In this document: positions 53,447-61,490 of the stretch, piece after piece
Numbering within the stretch: the stretch's first letter is position 1
How the letters are laid out: each line of letters opens with the position of its first letter
Assembly (NCBI RefSeq): GCF_009857475.1
Contig: NZ_WWCJ01000003.1
Location: 265,833 to 329,832 of the forward strand
Direction: 5' to 3'
DNA from: Pseudoduganella guangdongensis
GTDB taxonomy: Bacteria; Pseudomonadota; Gammaproteobacteria; Burkholderiales; Burkholderiaceae_D
Length of the DNA: 64,000 nucleotides
Position numbers and translations under genes: made by a program
Notes under the pieces: generated by a model
The model's database searches: none
Told to the model about the DNA's origin: nothing
The model's input: the letters and a program-made list of their open reading frames with translations, nothing else

Positions 53447-53484
53447 CATCGGTTCGGTCTTTTCCTAGTGCGTGGTAAATATGC

Positions 53485-55269
53485 CTAAGCACTTAGCCGC
53501 ATATCCTCCATCGGCGCCACGCGGAAACCGATCGGCACCGCAATGCTGACCGTGGTGCCGCCATGAACCAGGCTGTTGATCGAACAGCTGCCGCCCAGCA
53601 GGCTGATGCGCTCCTCGATGCCCACCAGGCCGAATGAGCCGGCCTTGTGCCGGGACGCCGTTTCGATGCCGATGCCGTTGTCGGTTATGGTCATGCGCAG
53701 CATGCCATGCGATTGCTGCAGCTCGACCCGCACCATGCTGGCACCGGCATGCTGATGGATATTGCTCAGGGATTCCTGCAGCACGCGGAAGAAGGCGGTG
53801 GCGCAGTGGTCATCCACCCCGTGGTCGGCCTTGGCCTCTTCAATGAACTCGCACTTGATGCCGGAGCGCTGGCGGAATTGCGCGATCTGCCATTCGACCG
53901 CCGCCGACAGGCCCAGGTCCAGCACATTGGGCCGCAGGTCGTTGATGATGTGGCGCACGCTGCGGATGGTGTTGTCGATCTGGTGCAGGGTGGCGCACGC
54001 CCGCGCATGCAGGCGCGGATGGCTTTTCTCGGTGCGCGTGGCCAGGATGTCGGCCTCGATGCGCAGGGCCAGCAGGTTCTGTCCCAGGTCGTCGTGGATT
54101 TCGCGCGCGATGCGTTTGCGTTCCTCTTCCTTGATATGGTCGGCGTGCGCGGCCAGGCGGCGCAGGCGGTGGTGCGACAACTGCAGGCGCGCCTGGCTGT
54201 CGCGCAGTTCGCGCGTCATGGCGCGCGCCATCTTCAGCGCGCGCCGGCGCGAGGAGGCGAGGGTGACGAACAGCGCATAAATCAGGATGCTGGCGCCGAA
54301 GCCCAGGCTGCCCGCCAGCAGCGGCATGAACTGGTCGAAGCGCGAGTACAGCTCCTGCTTGGGCACGCTGAACCGGGCATGCCAGGTGCGGCCATGGAAT
54401 TGCACCGGCAGCTCGCTGACGAAATGCCCGTTGCCGGCGGCGGGCTGGCCCGGATGGCTGTCAAACAGCAGGGTGGCAGGCTGCAAGGCGACACTGCTGT
54501 CGCGCAGCGTCACGCGCACCGCGCGCAGCGGCATTTCCACCAGGGCGCTGCCGACCAGACGCGGCACGCTGAAACCCAGGCCGACCGAGCCAAGGCAGGC
54601 CGCGCGCCGTTCCTCGACCGTGCTGGCGGGCATGCCGTTGCGGTAAATCGGGATGCGCATGGCCATGCCAATGTGGCTGGGCGCGCTGCGCAGCGGGATC
54701 GGCTGGCCCGAGCTGCTCATGATGCCCTGGTCGCGCGCCCGGAACAGCGCCTCGGCCACGCCGGGACGGGCGGCGATATCCAGGCCGTAGCGGTCGCGGA
54801 AACCTTGCAGCGGCTCGATCATGGTCAGTACCGCATATTCGCGCCGCACGCCGGCCGGGTGGCGCGCGAAGGCCGGATAGTCCTGCTCGGCGATGCCCTG
54901 CTGGCGCGCCTCCGCCGCCGGGCGCAGGGCGTCGGTGTAGTACTCGGCGAAGTTGATATTGTCGATGGCCGGGTAGTTGCGCTCCAGGTCCAGCCCTCGC
55001 ACATAGCGGTGGAAGGTTTCGCGCGTCACCTGGCCGCCGGCCTGAAAGTAGCTGGCGGCGGCGCGCAGCACGTCGGTGTAGGCCTTGATGCTGGTGTTGA
55101 TATTAAACTGGGTGTTATGGGCCTGGTGGTCGAAGCGTTCCCGCGCGCTGCTTTCGACGGAGCGGGTGGCAATGCTGTACAGACCTATTCCGACCCCGAG
55201 CGAGATTGCGATGCCAAGCCACCACAAAGGCTGCGAAGGGGTGAATAAGCGTGGCGGTTGGCGGCTCAT
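53485..55269 (-). CDS. CHASE-domain sensor histidine kinase (NarL-type)
   Basis: 594 residues. First membrane helix (LGIAISLGVGIGLYSIA), a periplasmic CHASE domain (about 45-300: FDHQAHNTQFNINTSIKAYTDVLRAAASYF and DNINFAEYY, in parts), a second helix (LAGSLGFGASILIYALFVTLA), then HisKA_3 with EIHDDLGQNLLALRIE (phospho-His) and HATPase with DNGIGI and GSFGLVGIEERI. NarX/DesK type, so its partner should be a NarL/FixJ regulator, none of which is seen nearby. The FNR box at 55323 is 54 bases upstream. Confidence 0.9.
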   Translation of the reverse strand: MSRQPPRLFTPSQPLWWLGIAISLGVGIGLYSIATRSVESSARERFDHQAHNTQFNINTSIKAYTDVLRAAASYFQAGGQVTRETFHRYVRGLDLERNYPAIDNINFAEYYTDALRPAAEARQQGIAEQDYPAFARHPAGVRREYAVLTMIEPLQGFRDRYGLDIAARPGVAEALFRARDQGIMSSSGQPIPLRSAPSHIGMAMRIPIYRNGMPASTVEERRAACLGSVGLGFSVPRLVGSALVEMPLRAVRVTLRDSSVALQPATLLFDSHPGQPAAGNGHFVSELPVQFHGRTWHARFSVPKQELYSRFDQFMPLLAGSLGFGASILIYALFVTLASSRRRALKMARAMTRELRDSQARLQLSHHRLRRLAAHADHIKEEERKRIAREIHDDLGQNLLALRIEADILATRTEKSHPRLHARACATLHQIDNTIRSVRHIINDLRPNVLDLGLSAAVEWQIAQFRQRSGIKCEFIEEAKADHGVDDHCATAFFRVLQESLSNIHQHAGASMVRVELQQSHGMLRMTITDNGIGIETASRHKAGSFGLVGIEERISLLGGSCSINSLVHGGTTVSIAVPIGFRVAPMEDMRLSA

Positions 55270-55322
55270 TCATTGACTATAAGAATTTTTGTAACCTTTG
55301 GTCAAGTTGTGAAAATGCCACT

Positions 55323-55336
55323 TTGATTGAAATCAA
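55323..55336. promoter_or_regulatory. Perfect FNR/Anr box upstream of the histidine kinase
   Basis: TTGAT-TGAA-ATCAA, exact consensus, centred 60 bases before the kinase ATG. TATAGT at 55276-55281 on the - strand would put the start of transcription close to the ATG with the box near -61, a usual FNR activation position. Confidence 0.75.
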
Positions 55337-55345
55337 ACTAATATG

Positions 55346-55372
55346 AAAAAATGCCCTGTTTGTCCAGGGCAT
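55346..55372 (-). terminator. Terminator after the PEP-CTERM gene
   Basis: On the - strand ATGCCCTG-GACAAA-CAGGGCAT followed by TTTTT, 25 bases after the PEP-CTERM gene stop. Confidence 0.85.
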
Positions 55373-55396
55373 TTTGTGTTCCTATGCAGTGGCTTT

Positions 55397-55927
55397 TCAG
55401 CTGCGACGGCGGCGCAGGCTGCAAGCGGCCAGCAGGCCGAGGCCGAGCAAGGCGACGCTGCTTGGCTCAGGTACGTCCTGCGCGGCCTGGCCCTCGCGCC
55501 AGGTAACGTTATCGAAAGTAAAGTGGCTACCGGGGACCGACACCTGGACCTCGTCGATGCCGCTGAACAGGGCGCCAAACGCGAACGTGCCGGCGTTGGA
55601 GGCAATATCGATTGAACCCAGCAAGGAGCCATTGTTATACGCGGAGAAACGCGCTGGCCCGCTGCCGCCGTTGCTGACCATATCGATACTGATCAGGTTA
55701 AAGTCGCCTGCACTCGCCAGCACGAAGGTGGCCACGCCGCCATCCATGTGCGCCATATCGGCACCGGGCCAGTTCCAGACCGAGTTGGAACTCATGTTCA
55801 TGCCGTTTTGCGAGAAGTTGTTGAAGCTAGCCATACCAGTGAAATCCATGACGCCGGCTTGCGCCTGGCCCAGGGACGCGGTGGCAAGGGCGGCAACCAG
55901 TGCGCATTGCTTGATCAATCGTTTCAT
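55397..55927 (-). CDS. PEP-CTERM sorting-domain protein
   Basis: 176 residues. Signal peptide ending QAQA, a beta-rich body (FDNVTWREGQAAQ end), then the C-terminal PEP-CTERM tail VPEPSSVALLGLGLLAACSLRRRRS (Pro-Glu-Pro, hydrophobic run, Arg cluster; in parts). Such proteins are processed by exosortase for surface or matrix export, as is usual in EPS-producing betaproteobacteria. The exosortase is not in the window. Confidence 0.92.
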   Translation of the reverse strand: MKRLIKQCALVAALATASLGQAQAGVMDFTGMASFNNFSQNGMNMSSNSVWNWPGADMAHMDGGVATFVLASAGDFNLISIDMVSNGGSGPARFSAYNNGSLLGSIDIASNAGTFAFGALFSGIDEVQVSVPGSHFTFDNVTWREGQAAQDVPEPSSVALLGLGLLAACSLRRRRS

Positions 55928-56061
55928 GACATCAGTCCCCTCAAGAATAATTGTTTAGGTAACTTGCAAGAAGCAAACTGTGTGCCGGGGTATCAACTAT
56001 CTGATTCTTAAGCAACTTCTCCTGATGGCTTGACTCTGCTGTAAAACTTCCCGACAGACAT

Positions 56062-56089
56062 AAAAAAAGCCGCCTGGAAAGGCGGCTTT
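56062..56089 (-). terminator. Terminator after glnS
   Basis: On the - strand AAAGCCGCC-TTTCCA-GGCGGCTTT with T-run TTTTTTT, 21 bases beyond the glnS stop. Confidence 0.9.
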
Positions 56090-56109
56090 AATGGTGGCGC
56101 TCGACCGGC

Positions 56110-57870
56110 TTACTTGGCCCAGCTGTCCTTCAAGGTCACGATGCGGTTGAAGACCGGCTTGCCTGGCTGGGACAGCACGCGGTCGGCCACGAAGTAGCCG
56201 TGGCGCTCAAACTGGTAGCGCTGCTCGGCGGCGGCGTCCTTCAGGCCCGGCTCCAGGTAGGCTTGCACGATTTCCAGCGCTTTCGGGTTCAGGAACTCCT
56301 TGAAGTCCTTGCCGCCGGCGTCCGGCTTTTCTTCGGTGAACAGGCGGTCGTACAGGCGTACTTCGGCTGGCAGCGCGGCTTCGGCGCTGACCCAGGTGAT
56401 GTTGCCCTTGACCTTGTAGGTGTCGGCGCCCGGGGTGCCGGACTTGGAGTCCTCGAAGTACTTCACGCGCACGGCGGTGACCTTGCCGTTTTCGTCCTTG
56501 TCGTAGCCGGTGCATTCGGCCACAAAGCCGTATTTCAGGCGCACGCGCGCCCCCGGCTGGTCGCCGACCGGCGGGGTGAAGCGGAAGTAGCCCTTGGTCG
56601 GGGTCTCCATGAAGTCCTCTTCCTCGATCCACAGCTCGCGCGTGAACGGGAAGGTGCGGTGGCCCAGCTCTGGGTGGTGCGGGTGGACCGGCGAGGTGCA
56701 TTCGACCGATTGGCCTTGCGGGAAGTTCTCGACGATCAGCTTCAGCGGGCGCAGCACGGCGATGGCGCGCGGCGCTTTCGGGTCAAGGTCTTCACGCACG
56801 GCGCCTTCCAGCACGCCGAAGTCGATCCAGCCGTCGGACTTGGTGACACCGGTGCGCTCGCACATCAGCTGGATGCCTTCCGGGGTGAAGCCGCGGCGGC
56901 GCATGCCGGCCATGGTCGGCAGGCGCGGGTCGTCCCAGCCGTCCACGATGCCTTCTTCCACCATCTGGCGCAGCTTGCGCTTGGAGGTGACGATGTAGGT
57001 CAGGTTCAGGCGCGCGAATTCGTACTGGTGCGGCACCGGCTTCTTGAAGAAGCCGCCCTCGGACAGCACTTCCAGCAGCCAGTCGTAGAACGGGCGGTGG
57101 TCCTGGAATTCCAGGGTGCAGATGGAGTGGGTGATGTTCTCCAGCGCGTCCGAAATCGGGTGGGTGTAGTCGTACATCGGGTAGATGCACCAGTCGTCGC
57201 CCGTGCGGTGGTGGTGGGCGTGGCGGATACGGTAGATCGCCGGGTCGCGCATATTCATGTTCGGCGAGGACATGGCGTCTTCGCTGATCTTGGCGCGCAG
57301 CAGGTGCTCGCCGTCCTTGAACTTGCCCGCCTTCATATCGCGGAACAGCTGCAGGTTTTCTTCCACCGAGCGGTTGCGGAATGGCGAGTTGGTGCCGGCC
57401 ACGCCGAAGCCGCCGCGCGTGTTCTTCATTTCTTCCGCGCTCTGGCTGTCGACGTAAGCCTTGCCGACCTTGATCAGGTATTCGGCCATCTCGTACAGCT
57501 TGTCGAAGTAGTCGGAGGCGAAATACAGGTGGTTGCCGGCGCCGACCGGGCCTTTATAGTCCCAGTCGAAACCGAGCCAGCGCACGCTGTCGATGATGGA
57601 GTCGACGTATTCCTGTTCTTCTTTTTCAGGGTTGGTGTCGTCGAAACGCAGGTGGCAGCGGCCGCCGAAGTCGCGCGCCAGGCCGAAATTGGTGTAGATG
57701 GACTTGGCGTGGCCGACGTGCAGGTAGCCATTCGGCTCCGGCGGGAAGCGGGTGATCACCGGCGGCAGGCCGTCGCGGGTATGGGTGCCGGCAGCCAGGT
57801 CGGCTTCAACGATATTGCGCAGGAAATTCGGCGCAGGGGCCGGGGCAGCAGGTTTCTTGTCGTTGCTCAT
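56110..57870 (-). CDS. glnS: Glutamine-tRNA ligase
   Basis: 586 residues. Class I: PPEPNGYLHVGHAKSI (HIGH at 51-54), VTSKRKLRQM (KMSKS-like), and CxExG-type specificity regions such as YPMYDYTHPISDALENITHS. Two beta-barrel anticodon domains follow. An extra N-terminal stretch rich in Ala/Pro (KKPAAPAPAP) precedes the core. Charges tRNA(Gln). Confidence 0.95.
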   Translation of the reverse strand: MSNDKKPAAPAPAPNFLRNIVEADLAAGTHTRDGLPPVITRFPPEPNGYLHVGHAKSIYTNFGLARDFGGRCHLRFDDTNPEKEEQEYVDSIIDSVRWLGFDWDYKGPVGAGNHLYFASDYFDKLYEMAEYLIKVGKAYVDSQSAEEMKNTRGGFGVAGTNSPFRNRSVEENLQLFRDMKAGKFKDGEHLLRAKISEDAMSSPNMNMRDPAIYRIRHAHHHRTGDDWCIYPMYDYTHPISDALENITHSICTLEFQDHRPFYDWLLEVLSEGGFFKKPVPHQYEFARLNLTYIVTSKRKLRQMVEEGIVDGWDDPRLPTMAGMRRRGFTPEGIQLMCERTGVTKSDGWIDFGVLEGAVREDLDPKAPRAIAVLRPLKLIVENFPQGQSVECTSPVHPHHPELGHRTFPFTRELWIEEEDFMETPTKGYFRFTPPVGDQPGARVRLKYGFVAECTGYDKDENGKVTAVRVKYFEDSKSGTPGADTYKVKGNITWVSAEAALPAEVRLYDRLFTEEKPDAGGKDFKEFLNPKALEIVQAYLEPGLKDAAAEQRYQFERHGYFVADRVLSQPGKPVFNRIVTLKDSWAK

Positions 57871-57893
57871 GTATGTTCTTGGTTTAAACCAGG

Positions 57894-57981
57894 AAACCGG
57901 GAAACCAGGGTACGGCCGCCAGGGCCGGACCCCAGGTTTGGCAGAGGCCGGCCCTGGGGCCGTACCCTGGTTTCCCGGTTT
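57894..57981. repeat. Long palindrome upstream of glnS
   Basis: Arms 57894-57917 and 57958-57981 (24 bases, perfect: AAACCGGGAAACCAGGG, then TACGGCC) continue, with a one-base bulge, into CCAGGGCCGG (57919-57928) / CCGGCCCTGG (57948-57957) and a 19-base loop. It lies between divergent glnS and the J-domain gene. A second family, without the GGGGTCAGG core. Confidence 0.88.
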
Positions 57982-58062
57982 TGGGGTGATGTTCAGCGTA
58001 AACAGGGCATTTTATAGGATAATTCGTCCTTACGCGTTTAAAAACCGGCCCGGAGTTGCTTT

Positions 58063-58356
58063 ATGGAAAATTTGTACAATGTGCTCGGTGTCGCGCCCAA
58101 CGCCTCTGACGAGGAAATCAAGAAGGTCTACCGTTCCCTGGCCATGCGCTTCCACCCGGACCGCAACCAGGAACCGGGCGCCGACGCCCGCTTCAAGGCC
58201 ATCGTCAAAGCTTACGAAGTGTTGTCCGACCCGGAGAAACGGGAAGAGTACAACCAGAGTGTGCACCACCGCATCATCATCGACCCGGAAGAGGAAGCCT
58301 ACCAACAGTGGCGTTCCATCTTCAGCGTCAACGGCGTGACCATTCCCGCCGCCTGA
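58063..58356 (+). CDS. Minimal J-domain protein
   Basis: 97 residues. J-domain [35 protein letters not shown], in parts, with HPD at 31-33, and [16 protein letters not shown]. After it only 25 residues ([18 protein letters not shown]), no zinc or substrate-binding domains. It should recruit and stimulate a DnaK to a target given by its operon neighbours. Confidence 0.9.
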   Translation: MENLYNVLGVAPNASDEEIKKVYRSLAMRFHPDRNQEPGADARFKAIVKAYEVLSDPEKREEYNQSVHHRIIIDPEEEAYQQWRSIFSVNGVTIPAA

Positions 58357-58375
58357 ATCAAGAAAGTAGCAGCAA

Positions 58376-58876
58376 ATGAGAAAAGTACACCCAGAGTTCG
58401 CCTACCAGGCGCGCGAACTGGAAGGGCAGATCGAGGGCATCCTCGGCGATCCGCCTGACCACAAGAACTACAAGAAGATGGTCGACGCCCTGCGCACCGA
58501 ATATATCAACGGCGGCGGCATCGACGATTTGAACATGATGGCCTTTGCGCTGGTGGACGTGATCGAATTCCACGACCCGAAAGCCGCCCTGGCCGACGCT
58601 GAGGACTTCGAGTACGGCGACCCGGCGCGCGTGTTCGGCGCGGCCAGCTGCCCGAAAGCGGAAGGCCTGCTGGAAGCGCTGGAAGAGAACCACCCCGACC
58701 TGGCGCGCCAGGCCATCATCACGGCGCTGCTGCACAAGCACCCGCGCATGTGGGACGACGAGGACACTTCGCTCGACCGCCTGGCAGAAGGCGACGACGG
58801 CGATGATGAAGACGATTACGCGGACGACGTCGCGACCGACGACTTCACCGGCATCTTTGACCAGCAGGAGGATTGA
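58376..58876 (+). CDS. Unknown acidic protein in J-domain operon
   Basis: 166 residues, 19 bases after the J-domain gene. Helical N-part (HPEFAYQARELEGQIEGIL), middle NGGGIDDLNMMAFALVDVIE, and a very acidic tail (GDDGDDEDDYADDVATDD). No recognised domain. No signal peptide. Confidence 0.7.
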   Translation: MRKVHPEFAYQARELEGQIEGILGDPPDHKNYKKMVDALRTEYINGGGIDDLNMMAFALVDVIEFHDPKAALADAEDFEYGDPARVFGAASCPKAEGLLEALEENHPDLARQAIITALLHKHPRMWDDEDTSLDRLAEGDDGDDEDDYADDVATDDFTGIFDQQED

Positions 58877-58878
58877 GC

Positions 58879-59658
58879 ATGACCGACAAGAATCTGCCAG
58901 CCATTCGCAAGCAGGTCACCGAACTCGTGCTGGCCGGCTCCCTGGAGCACGCCGAGCGCGCCTTTGCCGAAGCGGCCGACACCCACGGCGACCTGGCCGT
59001 GGTGGAAGTGCTGCAGGAGCTGCCGCCGCACGTGACCGCGCTGCATATGTCCGGTTTTGACGGCGGCAAGCTGTCGCTGGCGACCCTGCTGGTGCCGCCC
59101 AAGCAATGGGCCGAAAGCCTGGCCTATATCGCCGCCACCTGGCCGGACGATATGATCGAAGACGATCCCGAACGCATCGCAGAATCGCTGTTCGCGCACA
59201 TGCACGGCGTGATCTTCGGCACCGAGGACGAAGAGCGCCGCGCCGAGCTGCTGAAGGAAGCTTCGGCCACCGACTGGGGCTGCACCGCCTTCGCCATCCT
59301 GTTCTCGCTGGCGCCGAAAGAGGTGCTGGAAGTGGCGGGCGAGGTGATTTCCAAGGGCTCCTACCTGAGCGGACAGACCTCGTCGGACAACGACATCGTG
59401 CCGGTCGCCGTGGCGCTGGCGCAGGCCAACGAGGACGGCTGGGACCGCGCCCTGTTCGAGCTGTTCCCGGAATTCCGCCACAGCGCCGACCTGGCCGATG
59501 CCGAGTTCAGCGACGATCCGGACGCGGAGCCGGAGCACCTGCAGCGCTCCACCAAAGAGCTGCTGTACCGCCTGCGCAAGCAAGTGCCGACCACCACCCG
59601 CAGTGGCGCCGGCCGCGAACGCGCGCGCCGCTCGATCGGCACGGGGATCTTCGGCTGA
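58879..59658 (+). CDS. Unknown protein in J-domain operon, 259 aa
   Basis: Starts two bases after the previous stop with AGGAGG in front (GCAGGAGGATTGAGC-ATG). Soluble: LPAIRKQVTELVLAGSLEHAERAFAEAADTHGD, in parts, looks like a helical repeat; ends in ARRSIGTGIFG. Acidic stretch SDDPDAEPEH. No family recognised. Confidence 0.7.
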   Translation: MTDKNLPAIRKQVTELVLAGSLEHAERAFAEAADTHGDLAVVEVLQELPPHVTALHMSGFDGGKLSLATLLVPPKQWAESLAYIAATWPDDMIEDDPERIAESLFAHMHGVIFGTEDEERRAELLKEASATDWGCTAFAILFSLAPKEVLEVAGEVISKGSYLSGQTSSDNDIVPVAVALAQANEDGWDRALFELFPEFRHSADLADAEFSDDPDAEPEHLQRSTKELLYRLRKQVPTTTRSGAGRERARRSIGTGIFG

Positions 59659-60530
59659 TGCTGCCCGCACTCGTCAAAGAAAGCCTGCCGCGCCTGACGC
59701 GCGCCATCAAACTGCTGCCGGGCGACGACCGCGAAGACGCGGCCGTCATCCTGGCGGAAGAGTTGAGCGGCATCACGGCCATGGTGGCGGACAAATTCAC
59801 CAACAACCGTACGGCGGAAGGCATCCAGCGCGCGGTCAACCTGACCATCGGTGGCGTGTCGCTCGGGCTGGAGGAAATGCTGACCGTCGACTCCGACGAG
59901 CTGGCGCTGGACTACCTGGTGGAGCAAGGCGCCGAGCTGGCCTTCCAGGCTGGCTTCCGCCAGTTGAAGGATTTGGCCGCAATGCCGGAAGACACGCTGA
60001 TCGGCGAATACGACAACGACCCGATGTACGCCCAACGCCGCCTGCGCGACCTGTTCTTCGACATCTGCTACACCGAACCGGGCGCCAACTGGGACGGCCC
60101 GTCCAAGTACCAGACCCAGTTGAAGCAGCGCCAGGAAGTGCAAGCCGTGGTGCGCCTGGCGAACTGGCTACGCCGCCATAACGCCGAAGGCGCCATCAAG
60201 GATGTGGACTTGAATGCGGAAGGCGTGATCGCGCTGGCCATCATCTTCGCGGTGGAGGGCGGCGGCCGCATCGTGGCGCGCACCGGCCAGAAGGAGTTCG
60301 AGCGTTTCGTGAAAGCGGTGCGCAAGGCCAAGCCGGACTACGAGGCCGGTTTCGCCGCACTGGTGGCGGCGGTGCCGGAGCAGCACCACGCCGTGCTGCT
60401 GCATCGCATCGACCTGTACCGCCGCAGCTGCACGGTGCTGCAAAAGCTGCCCGGCCGCTTCGCCATGAAGACGCTGTGGACGGAGCTGGAGAACTACGCC
60501 GGTTCCGAGCTGGACGCCGATTACGACTGA
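59658..60530 (+). CDS. Unknown protein in J-domain operon, 290 aa
   Basis: ATG overlaps the previous TGA (TGATG), tight coupling. Helical and acidic: DREDAAVILAEELSGITAMVADKF, TVDSDELALDYLVEQGAEL, YRRSCTVLQKLPGRFAMKTLW. Ends DADYD. No signal peptide. Function unknown; a partner of the two genes before it. Confidence 0.7.
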   Translation: MLPALVKESLPRLTRAIKLLPGDDREDAAVILAEELSGITAMVADKFTNNRTAEGIQRAVNLTIGGVSLGLEEMLTVDSDELALDYLVEQGAELAFQAGFRQLKDLAAMPEDTLIGEYDNDPMYAQRRLRDLFFDICYTEPGANWDGPSKYQTQLKQRQEVQAVVRLANWLRRHNAEGAIKDVDLNAEGVIALAIIFAVEGGGRIVARTGQKEFERFVKAVRKAKPDYEAGFAALVAAVPEQHHAVLLHRIDLYRRSCTVLQKLPGRFAMKTLWTELENYAGSELDADYD

Positions 60531-61414
60531 GTCCCGGCCAGGGCCTCGCGCACAAAAGCCTCCACCAGGAGGCTTTTTTCGTTTTTACGCTGGGCCAGTT
60601 GCAGGGATGTGGTCGCGCGCTCATCGTCGAGATGGCGGTAGGCGACGCCTTCCATATGCATGCCCTGGAACGGCGACGGCAGTACCGATACGCCGATCCC
60701 CGCTGCCACCAGCCCAATGATAGTGGCCGCCTCGCGCGCCTCCATCGCCACCTGCGGAACAAAACCCGCCGCGCGGCACATGCTGAAGATTGCGTGGTTG
60801 ATACCGACGCCCGACTCCTTCGGATACATCACCCACGGCAGTGCTGCCAGGTCCGCCACCTTCACCTTGCGCTTGCGCGCCAGCGGCGAATCGCTGGCCA
60901 GCACCACCAGCAGTGCGTCGTGCCGCAGCGTGGTCAGCGCCAGGGTCGCCGGCAGCGCCACTTCCGGTGGCCGCACGAAGCCAAGATCCAGCTTGCGGGC
61001 CTCGATCGCATCGAGCTGGTGCAGGGTGGTCATCTCGTGCAGGGTCAGCGCCACGTCCGGATAGAGCTGGCGGTAGCGCCGGATGGCGCGCGCGAACAAG
61101 GGCGTGAACGGCGTGGAGAAGGTGAAACCCACGCGCAGTTCGCCCGCCTCGCCGCGCTGCGCGCGGCGCGCCCGCTCCGCCGCCTTTTCCGAACGCGCCA
61201 GGATGGCACGTGCATCCTCCAGGAACAGCTTGCCCGCCTCAGTCAGACGCACCCAGCGCTTGCTGCGCTCGAACAGGCGCGCGCCCACTTCCGCCTCCAG
61301 CGCCTGGATTTGCTGCGACAGGGGCGGCTGGCCGATGTGCAAGCGCTCGGCCGCCCGCGTGAAGCTGAGCTCCTCGGCCACGGCCACGAAATAGCGCAGG
61401 TGACGCAGTTCCAT
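60521..61414 (-). CDS. LysR-family transcriptional regulator
   Basis: 297 residues from ATG 61414 (TTG 61423 in frame). Helix-turn-helix LRYFVAVAEELSFTRAAERLHIGQPPLSQQIQALE, in parts, of the BenM/CatR-like group, with a typical ligand domain (GELRVGFTFSTPFTPLFARAI). Divergent from the MFS gene, its probable target. Its 3' end overlaps the J-domain operon by 10 bases. Confidence 0.92.
   Translation of the reverse strand: MELRHLRYFVAVAEELSFTRAAERLHIGQPPLSQQIQALEAEVGARLFERSKRWVRLTEAGKLFLEDARAILARSEKAAERARRAQRGEAGELRVGFTFSTPFTPLFARAIRRYRQLYPDVALTLHEMTTLHQLDAIEARKLDLGFVRPPEVALPATLALTTLRHDALLVVLASDSPLARKRKVKVADLAALPWVMYPKESGVGINHAIFSMCRAAGFVPQVAMEAREAATIIGLVAAGIGVSVLPSPFQGMHMEGVAYRHLDDERATTSLQLAQRKNEKSLLVEAFVREALAGTQS
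60554..60579 (+). terminator. Terminator of the J-domain operon, inside the LysR gene
   Basis: AAAAGCCTCC-ACCA-GGAGGCTTTTTT, 24 bases after the operon stop. It lies in the last coding codons of the convergent LysR gene, which thus must encode both its C-terminus and this hairpin. Confidence 0.88.
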
Positions 61415-61490
61415 AATATTCAAAAGCGATTAATAACGACTGAAATATATATTGGACTGTATTACAGGGCAATCCTAAGATGGATTCATC

